From positions 1 through 56,789 of the forward strand of contig NZ_JAMFSB010000044.1 in the NCBI RefSeq assembly GCF_026225065.1: 56,789 nt of DNA, written 5' to 3'. A model generated the notes under the pieces. It worked only from the letters and a program-made list of their open reading frames with translations. It was not told the DNA's origin and did no database searches. Positions 16,431-24,574 of this stretch are shown here, piece after piece. A program made the position numbers and the translations under genes. Every line of letters starts with the position of its first letter. Position 1 is the stretch's first letter. The DNA is from Paraburkholderia sp. GTDB lineage: Bacteria > Pseudomonadota > Gammaproteobacteria > Burkholderiales > Burkholderiaceae.

Positions 16431-17467
16431 GCCTCGCTTACGACATCATCCCGGTCACCCTCGTGACCGGCTTTCTCGGCAGCGGGAAGTCCACCTTGCT
16501 CGCCGATGTGCTGACCGGCGATGCCGCCCGCGACACCGCCGTGCTCGTCAATGAATTCGGCGAGGTTGGGCTGGATCATCTGTTGATGGGCGAAGTCGAT
16601 ACGCAAACCGTGTTACTCGATAACGGCTGCGTATGCTGCTCGATTCGTGGCGAGTTGAAAGATGCGCTGGCCGGGCTCTTCTCGAAGCGCGCACGCGGCG
16701 ACGTGCCGCCGTTCTCGCGTGTCGTGATCGAAACCACCGGACTTGCGACACCTGCGCCGATCATCGCGACACTGCTAGCCGACCTCGTGATCCGCAGTCA
16801 CTACGAACTCAAGGTAACGATTACCGTCGTCGACGCGCTCAACGCCGACGCTCAGCGCGCGCGTTATCCGGAATGGCTCGCGCAGATTAGCGCAACAGAC
16901 CGGATCATGATCAGCAAGGGCGATCTGACCACCGCGCCGCATATTGACGCATTGAAACAGTCGTTGCGGACCATTAATCCGTTTGCCGAGATTGTCGAAC
17001 GCAATTCGTCGCCCGACGCGCTGCGCGAGCTATTGTTCAAGCCCGCGCGATTTGCGCCGGATTCCGTGCAGAGCGTCTGCGAGATCGGAGCCGGTACGGT
17101 GCGTCTTGGCAAAGGCGGCGGACGCCTGGCGCATCGTGTCGACTTCGAACGCAGCGACATCGTTTCAAGCTGCATCCGCATCGAAGACCCGCTCGACTGG
17201 CAGGTTTTCACGCTGTGGTTCACGATGCTGTTGAATCGTCACGGTGATAAGATCTTACGAGTGAAAGGCCTGCTGGCACTCGAAGGCGCCGACCGTCCCG
17301 CCGTGTTGCACGCAGTCCAGCATCTGGTCCATCCCGTTCTGCATCTCGAGGAGTGGCCCGACGCTTCGCGCGCGTCCACACTCGTCTTCATCACCGAGGG
17401 GCTTGATGGCGCAGTAATCGAGGCATCGTATCGCCGTTTTTGCGCAGCGCTCAAGGTAGCCGCCTGA
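16427..17467 (+). CDS. CobW/COG0523 G3E-family GTPase (metallochaperone-like)
   Basis: 346 residues. Walker A 'GFLGSGKST' lies at 15-23, 'VNEFGEVGLD' is the switch region, the metal-binding 'GCVCCSIRGEL' (C-x-C-C, ~67-77) is intact, 'VIETTGLATP' is Walker B, and 'ISKGDL' stands where NKxD is usual. The C-terminal CobW_C domain follows ('ILRVKGLLAL', 'HPVLHLEEWPD'). G3E GTPases of this type deliver Zn or Co to client enzymes; the P47K activators of nitrile hydratase belong here too. It overlaps the small MCGMCG gene (ATGA-type junction) and lies in an operon with a predicted metal-dependent imide hydrolase, its most likely client. Confidence 0.92.
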   Translation: MSLAYDIIPVTLVTGFLGSGKSTLLADVLTGDAARDTAVLVNEFGEVGLDHLLMGEVDTQTVLLDNGCVCCSIRGELKDALAGLFSKRARGDVPPFSRVVIETTGLATPAPIIATLLADLVIRSHYELKVTITVVDALNADAQRARYPEWLAQISATDRIMISKGDLTTAPHIDALKQSLRTINPFAEIVERNSSPDALRELLFKPARFAPDSVQSVCEIGAGTVRLGKGGGRLAHRVDFERSDIVSSCIRIEDPLDWQVFTLWFTMLLNRHGDKILRVKGLLALEGADRPAVLHAVQHLVHPVLHLEEWPDASRASTLVFITEGLDGAVIEASYRRFCAALKVAA

Positions 17468-17507
17468 ACCGCATCCGAACTCTGTTCACCCGAAACCGCT
17501 AAAACCT

Positions 17508-18713
17508 GTGCGCACTTCCACTGAAGCACCCGCCGTCCATCGCAGCAAGGTCGAATTGCGCGTGCTCGGCACGTCGGTTACGTTGCAGGACCATATCCGC
17601 AAGCAGGCGGAACAGGACCTCGGCATCAAGCTGCGTTTTATGGTCGACGAGGGCTCCGCCGTGCAGCGCAACGGCGTGATGCATCCGCACAGCTACGATA
17701 TCTACGACCAGTGGTTTCACAGCATCGACTGTCTGTGGCCAGCTCGTGCGCTTCAACCAATCGACGTCACGCGCATCGCCCGGTGGGATGAAATCAATTC
17801 GCTGCCGCGCGCAGGCCGTCTCGGGCGCCGCGTGTGCACCGGCGCGGGTTCGGTGCCGGTCAACCGTCTTTATGTACAACCGGACAACTCGCTCGGACGC
17901 AAGCCGTCGCAGCGGATCAGCATGTTGCCGCTTACCCATAACGCGGATAGCTTCGTCTATCTCGACGACACGTTGCCCGCTTCGCTAATCGAGCGTGGCG
18001 AAAGCTGGTCATGGCTGCTCGCGCCTGAACTGGCGGGCCGGGTCGCGTTGCAGGCGGATGCCGCAATCGGCGCAATCGACGCCGCGCTCGCCGTCGAAGC
18101 AAGCGGGTTGATGCGCTTCGACGACATCGGCAATCTGACGATCGAAGAAATCGACGCACTGATCGCGACGCTGATCGACTACAAGCGGCGCGGCCATTTT
18201 GCGGGTTTCTGGTCAAGCTATGCCGAAGCGGCGCAACTGATGATTTCGAACAAGGTCGCAATCCAGAGTATCTGGTCGCCTGCCACGGTTGCGCTGGCCA
18301 AGGCTGGCCTCAAATTCAAGCTCGCAAGTCCGCAAGAAGGCTATCGCGCCTGGTTCGGCGGCATGTCGCTGTCACGCGCCACAGCCGGCCGCGAGCTCGA
18401 CGCCGCGTACGAATATCTGAACTGGTGGCTCGACGGCTGGGCCGGCGCGACGATGGCGCGACAAGGCTTCTACATCTCCAATCAGGAGCGTTCGCGTAAC
18501 CAGATGACCGAAGCCGAGTGGGCTTACTGGTACGATGGCAAAGCCGCATCAGGCGAGCTGCCGGGGCCGGTCAGCGAGCATCTGGTAACCGCGGGCCAAC
18601 GTCGCGACGGAGGCAGTTACGTGTCGCGGATGAGCCGCATTGCGGTGTGGGACTCCGTGATGGACGAGCATAACTATCTGGTGCGCCGCTGGACCGAATT
18701 CATGCGCGCTTGA
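17508..18713 (+). CDS. Solute-binding-protein-like protein without signal peptide
   Basis: 401 residues with a GTG start; no good ribosome site was seen. The body resembles the spermidine/putrescine-type extracellular solute-binding proteins (PotD-like, SBP_bac family): 'VELRVLGTSVTLQDHIRKQAE', 'YDIYDQWFHSID', 'HNADSFVYL', 'WSWLLAPELAGRVALQ', 'AQLMISNKVAIQSIWSPATVAL' and 'AAYEYLNWWLDGW'. The N-terminus is hydrophilic and charged, with no Sec, Tat or lipobox sequence, and no ABC permease or ATPase lies nearby. Either it is a cytoplasmic ligand-binding sensor, or the true exported start lies upstream and was lost. It follows the CobW gene by 40 bases. Confidence 0.8.
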   Translation: MRTSTEAPAVHRSKVELRVLGTSVTLQDHIRKQAEQDLGIKLRFMVDEGSAVQRNGVMHPHSYDIYDQWFHSIDCLWPARALQPIDVTRIARWDEINSLPRAGRLGRRVCTGAGSVPVNRLYVQPDNSLGRKPSQRISMLPLTHNADSFVYLDDTLPASLIERGESWSWLLAPELAGRVALQADAAIGAIDAALAVEASGLMRFDDIGNLTIEEIDALIATLIDYKRRGHFAGFWSSYAEAAQLMISNKVAIQSIWSPATVALAKAGLKFKLASPQEGYRAWFGGMSLSRATAGRELDAAYEYLNWWLDGWAGATMARQGFYISNQERSRNQMTEAEWAYWYDGKAASGELPGPVSEHLVTAGQRRDGGSYVSRMSRIAVWDSVMDEHNYLVRRWTEFMRA

Positions 18714-18743
18714 ATCCGGCCCATCAGCGTACCCAATCGAACG

Positions 18744-19832
18744 ATGACAAGACGTGCAGGCGTAAGCGCATCGCCACCTGGCTCCGCGACCGAAGCGGCG
18801 GCCGAGGCAGCGACTGACGATATAACTGGAACCGACACCTCAGCGGAGGGCGAGACGCGCCTTCGCTACCGTCTGATTCACGATCAGTTGAAAAGTGCGA
18901 TCGTGCGTGGCCGGATTGCACCGGGACTTGTGCTGCTCGAAGGACCGGTGGCGCGGATCTTCGGCACGAGCCGCGTACCGGTTCGCAAAGCGTTCGAATT
19001 GCTTCATGAAGGTGGGCTGCTGCGAACTTTCGAAGGTCGTGGCTATCTGGTTGCCGGGACCGACGGCGGCGAACCTCAACCGTTACGTGTACCGCTATCG
19101 GAAGCAGCGCTCGGCTTCGACGGGACGCCTGTGCCGCTCGCGTTGCCGTCCACCAGCGAGCGTATTTATCACGATCTCGAAGCAACGGTGTCGATCGGGA
19201 TTGCGTTCGGCCATTTCCGGATCGACGAAACCGAGGCCGCCGAGACCTTCGGCGTCAGCCGCGGTGCGGTCCGCGAGGCACTGAGCCGGTTGCGCGATCT
19301 CGGTCTGGTCGAAAAATCCACGTACTCGCATTGGATGTGCGGCCCGCTCACCGCGCGCGCGGTTAAACATGACTACGAGTTGCGCTCGCTGCTGGAACCC
19401 GCGGCGCTCGCCGCGAGCGCGCCGCTGCTGTCACAAGCGATGCTCGGCTCGGCGCTCGCCGAGCTGGAGCGTGCGATCGCCGAGCCCGACAGCGTCGACT
19501 TCGACGCGTTGCAGCGGATCGAAGACACCTTGCATATCGATTGTCTGCAGAATGCGCCGAACCGGAAGCTGCTTGAAACGATCGGCCATGCGCATATGCC
19601 GCTGACCGTGAACCACGCGTTCTACAAGGCGTTCGATCTGCATCCGGAACCCTCGACGCTGCTCGAACATCGCACGGTCATTCGGCATCTGCTGAACGGC
19701 GATGCGAATGCGGCCGCAGACGCGTTGCGCGCCCACCTTCAGGCGGGACAGACGCGTACGCTGCAACGGCTGAAAGTGCTCGCCGTCTTGCCGGAGCCCG
19801 ATCTGCCGGGGTTCATGCACAGGATCGCATAG
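18744..19832 (+). CDS. GntR-family regulator with two winged helices and an FCD domain
   Basis: 362 residues, longer than the usual ~230-250 of FadR/FCD regulators. Two GntR-like HTH units are visible. The first spans ~33-100 ('LRYRLIHDQLKSAIVRGRI', 'VARIFGTSRVPVRKAFELLHEGG', 'GRGYLVAG'). The second spans ~138-205 ('SERIYHDLEATVSIGIAFG', 'AAETFGVSRGAVREALSRLRDLGLVEK'). An FCD ligand domain follows, with 'DYELRSLLEPAALAASAP', 'HIDCLQNAPNRKLLETIG' and the metal/ligand His region 'LEHRTVIRHLLNGDANAAADALRAHL'. It closes the amidase/imide cluster and is the likely controller of the promoter at 10.76 kb. Tandem HTHs in one chain are unusual for this family. Confidence 0.9.
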   Translation: MTRRAGVSASPPGSATEAAAEAATDDITGTDTSAEGETRLRYRLIHDQLKSAIVRGRIAPGLVLLEGPVARIFGTSRVPVRKAFELLHEGGLLRTFEGRGYLVAGTDGGEPQPLRVPLSEAALGFDGTPVPLALPSTSERIYHDLEATVSIGIAFGHFRIDETEAAETFGVSRGAVREALSRLRDLGLVEKSTYSHWMCGPLTARAVKHDYELRSLLEPAALAASAPLLSQAMLGSALAELERAIAEPDSVDFDALQRIEDTLHIDCLQNAPNRKLLETIGHAHMPLTVNHAFYKAFDLHPEPSTLLEHRTVIRHLLNGDANAAADALRAHLQAGQTRTLQRLKVLAVLPEPDLPGFMHRIA

Positions 19833-19861
19833 GTGAGGCACTGCTAATCGCAAGCGCGCGT

Positions 19862-20170
19862 GTGTATGGCAAACAAAAGGAGAAAACCAACACCGCGGTG
19901 GCACGCGTAGTCTGCCTTAACAACCGTGCAATGGCCGCATTACAACGCCAGCGCAAGTTCAGGCAAGTTGGCGGTGGCAGCGTGTTTCAGGATCCACGCT
20001 ACGGCGAAGACTGGAAAGGCGAGGAAGCGTTCCACAATGACCTTGAGATGGCGCGACTGGAATCATCCCTATTGTCCCAGAGCGTCCCCGAAGTAGGGGC
20101 GAGACCACGTAAATATCCGATTTTTATTATGTTCTGTGGTCCGGGTGGGAGTCACATTGGCGCCGCTTAG
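19862..20170 (+). pseudogene. Remnant of a phage/island tyrosine recombinase (integrase)
   Basis: The frame contains 'RVVCLNNRAMAALQRQRKF' and 'GGGSVFQDPRYGEDWKGEEAFH'. This corresponds to the part of P4/lambda-type integrases just before the catalytic 'HTYAT' box (normally 'L-N-x-RA-x-AL-x-RQ … VF-x-DPR-G'). The catalytic Arg-His-Arg-Tyr region does not follow, and the frame ends in unrelated residues. It is a decayed fragment of a mobile island. Confidence 0.6.
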
Positions 20171-20730
20171 GCCCACCACATCTGGGTCTCCCGATGCGGT
20201 CATGCCAGGTTACCCCCAGATCTACCCCCGTGAAATGGCGGAACAAAGTGGAATTGGGCCCCGATGAAAATACAGCCCACGGAACAATCGCATCTATGCC
20301 GCTCGCCCCTGTCGATGTCGCGATCTCGCAACACACGCAGCGAAAACATCCCCGTTGCGAACCGGTGACCAACGAAGATAGTCAATGCGCCGGTGATTGG
20401 CTCGATTCGACTGCCAAGTCCGGAAGATGGGCAGCTACTCACCACTTGCAATGCGCGCCTCATCGCGAACTTCCCTTGTCCACCGCGGCCGATCAAGTCG
20501 CTGGAGGGGCAACGACCGCTCTCAGAGTCCCGCCGTCATTCGCTCGTTACAGTCCGGCTGCAGCTTGCCCGCCAATCCGGTTATCCACGGGCCGGCGATT
20601 TATGGTCGGCGAATGGCCGGTTCGGTGGAAAGCCTCAGGCAAAAGACGACCCTCAACTGCGATTCGGACTGGCACAACATAAACGGCGGCGCAGCTGGCC
20701 ACTGTATCGTCAAGTTTGCGGGCGCACGAT
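20171..20730. other. Degenerate region without a supported gene
   Basis: About 560 bases between the integrase remnant and the binding-protein remnant. Several short frames overlap on both strands, none has a family signature, and codon use differs from the flanking operon. It is probably decayed mobile DNA. Confidence 0.4.
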
Positions 20731-20970
20731 CAGATCAAGGCTGATCCAGCCGCGGCGGCAGCTCTCCGGCTGAAAGCCGAGAACGTCAAGAATATGTCGG
20801 CCGCGTAGATCGAAGAGATCATCCACAACCCGGAAATCGAGTGGACGATGACGCCCAGGAAGTTCATGGCCTTCGCGACATTCATGAACCGGACAGGCCG
20901 CCTCTCGACGAAGCTGGCCGACCGGCACGAGTTCTTCTTCGACAACATCAAGGACCTACCCGGCAGCTGA
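20731..20970 (+). pseudogene. C-terminal remnant of an ABC substrate-binding protein
   Basis: The frame reads IKADPAAAALRLKAENVKNMSAA, then an in-frame TAG, then 'IEEIIHNPEIEWTMTPRKFM' and 'AFATFMNRTGRLSTKLADRHEFFFDN' to a TGA at 20968. This is the end of a NitT/TauT-type (NMT1-like) periplasmic binding protein. The internal stop and missing N-terminus show it is dead. Confidence 0.65.
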
Positions 20971-21109
20971 GGGCTGATGTCGACGAGAGAAGATGCGGCG
21001 CCCGGCCACGACGTGATCGCGGTCAGCGTTTAGCGTGGGGCAACGACGGATCGGCTCGAGACTTTCGCTTCCGCGACCGATCGTCGGGCGAACAGTCCTG
21101 ATCATCGTG

Positions 21110-22045
21110 CTAAGACTGCGCCGGACCGGTCAAATACGCGTTGTCTGCCGCCCGCGCCCAGGCGACGATATGATCGATGAAGGTCTGCGTAGCACTACGG
21201 ATATATTTTCGACTCGGGTAGGCAATACACATGTTCAGCGACTGCTCGACCACGCTGAAGTCCGGCATGAGCCGAACGAGCGACCCTTCGGTCAGTTCCG
21301 GCTCGATCATGGATTCCGGCAGGAACGAGAAGCCGATACCTAGCTTGGTCATTCTGCTAATCATAAGCAGATTATTGGCAGTAAATCTCGGAAGCAATTC
21401 GACAGCGAATCTTTCATTACCGCGTTCGAACTCGACGCTCATTCCCTTCTCGTTCATCGATCTACCAATGAAAGCGAGTTCCTTGAGTTGCTCCGGACGC
21501 TCCAAAGACGGCAAACCCAAACGTGAAAGATACGAGACGGACACGACCGGTGAGTTCGAAAACTGCGCCAGTGGTCGTACGATAGCGCTGCTGGACGTCA
21601 CCGCGCGGCTCGGCACAACCGCTACATCGAATCCTTCGTCTACGATATCCACCTCCCGGTCCAGCAACGTCAAATGAAAATCGACGTCCGGATATGCCGC
21701 TATATAGCTCTTGATAGCGGGCCCGAGATTCGACAGCGCGAACGACGAAGACGCAGCCACCCGCAACGATCCGGCGCTGGTGGCGCTGCTGCGGGTGACG
21801 TTTCCTTCTGTGGTCGCGATCCGATCCAATATGTCCTTGCAGTCGCCAAGATAGCTACGCCCAATTTCCGTGAGCGTGACTCGCCGTGTCGTACGTTGCA
21901 GCAAACGCACATTCAGGCGCTCTTCAAGATTGGCAATCGCACGTGTTACCGCCGAGCGGGAAATTCTGAGCCTCTCAGCAGCCCGGTTGAATCCCTCTGT
22001 GTCGGCGACCTCGACAAAAATCGTCATGGCCTCAATCAAGTCCAT
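21110..22045 (-). CDS. LysR-family transcriptional regulator
   Basis: 311 residues. The HTH lies at ~1-60 ('MDLIEAMTIFVEVADTEGFNRAAERLRISRSAVTRAIANLEERL', 'LLQRTTRRVTLTEIG') and the effector domain starts at ~90 ('GSLRVAASSSFALSNLGPAI', 'VDFHLTLLDREVDIVDEGFDVAV'). An AGAGGACC box precedes the ATG at 22043-22045, and a GTG one codon earlier is possible. It is downstream of the BON-domain gene on the same strand, 147 bases away, but no enzyme gene is adjacent, so its target is not evident. Confidence 0.92.
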   Translation of the reverse strand: MDLIEAMTIFVEVADTEGFNRAAERLRISRSAVTRAIANLEERLNVRLLQRTTRRVTLTEIGRSYLGDCKDILDRIATTEGNVTRSSATSAGSLRVAASSSFALSNLGPAIKSYIAAYPDVDFHLTLLDREVDIVDEGFDVAVVPSRAVTSSSAIVRPLAQFSNSPVVSVSYLSRLGLPSLERPEQLKELAFIGRSMNEKGMSVEFERGNERFAVELLPRFTANNLLMISRMTKLGIGFSFLPESMIEPELTEGSLVRLMPDFSVVEQSLNMCIAYPSRKYIRSATQTFIDHIVAWARAADNAYLTGPAQS

Positions 22046-22192
22046 CACGGTCCTCTATGTTGCAACGCTCCCTCCGACCGATGCCTACAGCCGCCCAATC
22101 AGCCGGATAGCGTCGGCAATGGCTCCGGCTGGGCAGTCGTTGTAGAAGACCGCAAGCCCGTCGCGACTCTTTCACGGCTTGCGGTCACTCTC

Positions 22193-22528
22193 TTAGTTAT
22201 CGCCTTCGTTGAAGATCGTGATCCGATTGCTTACGGATACCACGCCCGCGACGGCCGACGCCGCGCTCGCAGCGAGATCAATCTGTGCTTGCGTCCGTAA
22301 GTTCCCGGAGAGCGTCACCACTCCGTTTGACGCCTTGACGTATATGCGCGTCGGGTCCAAGCCCTTTGTACGGCCGAGTGTGCGCCGAACCGACTTCGCG
22401 AGCGCCCGGTTCGCGGTCTTGATCGAAACCGCAGCCGATGCGGCGGTAGATGCCCCCTGTGCGAACACATTCGTGGCATTCAACGTAATCACCAACATAC
22501 CCAGAGCCAGAATTCGCGTCGTTTTCAT
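22193..22528 (-). CDS. Exported BON-domain protein
   Basis: 111 residues. A Sec signal peptide (MKTTRILALGMLVITLNATN, then VFAQG) is followed by one BON domain: 'NRALAKSVRRTLGRTKGLDPTRIYVKASNGVVTLSGNLRT' and 'AASAASAVAGVVSVSNRITI'. BON domains (OsmY-like) bind membranes or phospholipids in the periplasm and are often induced by osmotic or envelope stress. It lies between a LysR gene and a porin gene on the same strand, and is probably an envelope maintenance protein. Confidence 0.9.
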   Translation of the reverse strand: MKTTRILALGMLVITLNATNVFAQGASTAASAAVSIKTANRALAKSVRRTLGRTKGLDPTRIYVKASNGVVTLSGNLRTQAQIDLAASAASAVAGVVSVSNRITIFNEGDN

Positions 22529-22603
22529 ACAGCACCTCTATTTATGGCGTATTTGGAATTGGTAATCCGCGCGCATAAGCAAAGCGAACGGATCCATGCT
22601 CAA

Positions 22604-23650
22604 TTAGAATGCGTGCCGTATCCCGACGATGACGCCGGTCTGGTTAAGATTGCCGGGCGACGACGTGTCGAGATAGTTCAAAGTAAAGTTCTTCCCGCCA
22701 CCCACATCCAGATATCCAGCAAATGCATAGAGCGAGGTCTGCTTGGACAGGTTATAGGTTCCTTCGAAGATGAACCAGTTGGGATGGCCATTATCTCTTG
22801 TCTGGTAGTGATCCACCTCGGCGGATACGCCGAACGCGGGGGTTATCTGGTAGTAGGCCCCGCCCCAGTACATGTTGCCGTCCGGCGACATCTGAAGTTG
22901 TCCGTTGACGTTTAGAAAGCCGGCAAAGAGCGTGGCCGTTCCTACACGCAGCTTGGCTGCGGCACTGAATCGCTTGTCGAGTTCGGACGATGTGTCGACC
23001 GGCGCGGCGATCGTACCGCGCGTTTGTTCGTACACCACACGAGCCGAAAACGACCGGAACTGGTAGTCGACCCCGAGCCCCGTATAAGTTCCGGCCGCCA
23101 TGTGACCCGGATCCTCCTGACCGAACGAGTATTCGGCTTCGCCGCTTAAGCCGCCCACCGCGATCGACTTGTACTTGATCGCATTCGACAGCGTCGTGCC
23201 ATCGGGAATCAATCCAGCGGACAGCAAGGAGTACTGCGCCTGATACGTCGGATCGTAGTACAAGGACATATCGAACATGATCTTGTACTGACGGCCCACG
23301 GTAGCAGTACCGTACGGAGTATCCAGGCCCACATACGCTGAACGGTTGAAAAACGACGTCGGGCTTTGGTTCGCACCGTTGGCCATGTTGATACCGTTCT
23401 CCAGCTTGAAGACCGCTGCGTAGCCACCACCAAGATCCTCTCTACCCGTGATGCCCCAATTCGACGGATAAACGTTACCCGATTGAAGTCCGACGACCCC
23501 ATCATGCTTCGAATTGGCATTAGTCAGGTATTGCACCCCGAGGTCAACCATCCCATACAAGGTCACGGACGACTGTGCCAAAGCCCCAGTCGAAAAGAGA
23601 CCCAACGACGCAGCGGCTGCGCCGATCAGAAGTTTAGCTTTCGTGTCCAT
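22604..23650 (-). CDS. Gram-negative trimeric porin
   Basis: 348 residues. The signal peptide (MDTKAKLLIGAAAASLGLFS, then TGALAQ) leads into 'SSVTLYGMVDLGVQYLTNAN', the conserved first strand of beta-proteobacterial OmpC-like porins. 'FKLENGINMANGAN', 'SAYVGLDTPYGTATVGRQY' (L3 region) and the C-terminal 'GVIVGIRHAF' with terminal Phe for Bam recognition confirm the family. It forms a general diffusion channel in the outer membrane. It is paralogous to the porin at 24575-25642, and both have a similar dyad motif 210-280 bases upstream. Confidence 0.95.
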   Translation of the reverse strand: MDTKAKLLIGAAAASLGLFSTGALAQSSVTLYGMVDLGVQYLTNANSKHDGVVGLQSGNVYPSNWGITGREDLGGGYAAVFKLENGINMANGANQSPTSFFNRSAYVGLDTPYGTATVGRQYKIMFDMSLYYDPTYQAQYSLLSAGLIPDGTTLSNAIKYKSIAVGGLSGEAEYSFGQEDPGHMAAGTYTGLGVDYQFRSFSARVVYEQTRGTIAAPVDTSSELDKRFSAAAKLRVGTATLFAGFLNVNGQLQMSPDGNMYWGGAYYQITPAFGVSAEVDHYQTRDNGHPNWFIFEGTYNLSKQTSLYAFAGYLDVGGGKNFTLNYLDTSSPGNLNQTGVIVGIRHAF

Positions 23651-23856
23651 TCGCTTGTCTATTCAGGTAATAGTTATATGTTTCTGATCGCCTCGCCGAG
23701 CCAAACCATGGATATCCCGTTCGTCGAACGCGTATGACGAATTGAAATCTAGGTATGCTTATTGAAACGAGCTCATCAAACGCAGACGAAAGCCATCCGG
23801 AAGTACTGTCCGTTTATTCGTTCGCGTGAGATAGATTCTTAGACGCGAAAATAGTA

Positions 23857-23891
23857 GTGACAACTACCGTGGCGTTCAAAGGAGTTGCCAC
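23857..23891. promoter_or_regulatory. Dyad motif upstream of porin 1 (copy A)
   Basis: The left arm GTGACAACT and right arm AGTTGCCAC form an almost perfect inverted repeat around a 17-base centre that starts ACCGTGG. The same layout recurs at 25920-25952 upstream of the second porin. It is a candidate operator for a shared regulator, located about 210 bases before the porin start. Confidence 0.5.
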
Positions 23892-24115
23892 GCGTCCAAC
23901 CTGGGGAAATTCCAGGGGGTATAGCGGAGAGAGCCCACGAAGAGCACACGGGCTGGGGGAGACAGGTGGTCGGCGAGAAGCGGACACGCGATCTGAAACA
24001 CCGAAGCAGTGCGAATGAACTACTTCTGGTTGAAGGCGACGCTGGCCTTTACGCCGGGGATCAAGGAGATCTGTGATCGCCGGCGCTCGTCAGAGATCTG
24101 ACGGCTGATGCCGCA

Positions 24116-24394
24116 TTACCGCGAACCGGAGGCGCTGGAACCGCTCGTCGAAGATCCGTATTGCGTGGTGGTGGTTTGCTCTGCGGCGACTTTTCTCTCC
24201 GCGGCCTGCAGGTTGTACGGATAGTCGGGATCCTGGCTGTATGCGGGATGGTAGCCGGCACGCTCGAGCGCGGCGAGCTCCGCATTCACCTGGGCGCGTG
24301 TCTTAGGCGCCGCGTCCTGGGCACGAACTATCACCGGCCCGGTCGTCACGGCAATGGTTAAGGCAAGCATCAAACCTGAGAGCAATCGTTTCAT
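24116..24394 (-). CDS. Small exported DUF4148 protein
   Basis: 92 residues from ATG 24392-24394, which has AGGTGG at proper spacing; a GTG three codons earlier is possible. A signal peptide (MKRLLSGLMLALTIAVTTGP…RAQ) precedes the DUF4148 core 'KTRAQVNAELAALERAGYHPAY' and 'DPDYPYNLQAAERKVAAEQ'; the tail is Ser/Gly rich. DUF4148 proteins are abundant in Burkholderiaceae, small and periplasmic, with unknown function. A paralogue is at 27259-27531. The ~220 bases between this gene and the porin motif hold no supported gene. Confidence 0.9.
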   Translation of the reverse strand: MKRLLSGLMLALTIAVTTGPVIVRAQDAAPKTRAQVNAELAALERAGYHPAYSQDPDYPYNLQAAERKVAAEQTTTTQYGSSTSGSSASGSR

Positions 24395-24574
24395 CGTATC
24401 CACCTGGAGAAAGAGGCCGTATCGCCAACGCTGTACCCTGACTTTTCAGGAGACAACCGACGGCATAGGGACAGTTTATCGAGTGGGTACCGAAAGAGAA
24501 GCTAGCCAGCCAGGGACAATCTGTTCGCGAGACAGCAACAAACGCGCTGGCGAGTCATTCGCCGGTGGACCGCC

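Noticed and set aside
19833..20200. tRNA or attachment site beside the integrase remnant
   Set aside because: No cloverleaf, CCA end or matching direct repeats could be recognised.
23892..24115. Possible gene in the frame around 23885-24076
   Set aside because: Short, no family signature, and no ribosome site; a short peptide with better codon use near 24014 also lacks recognisable homology.
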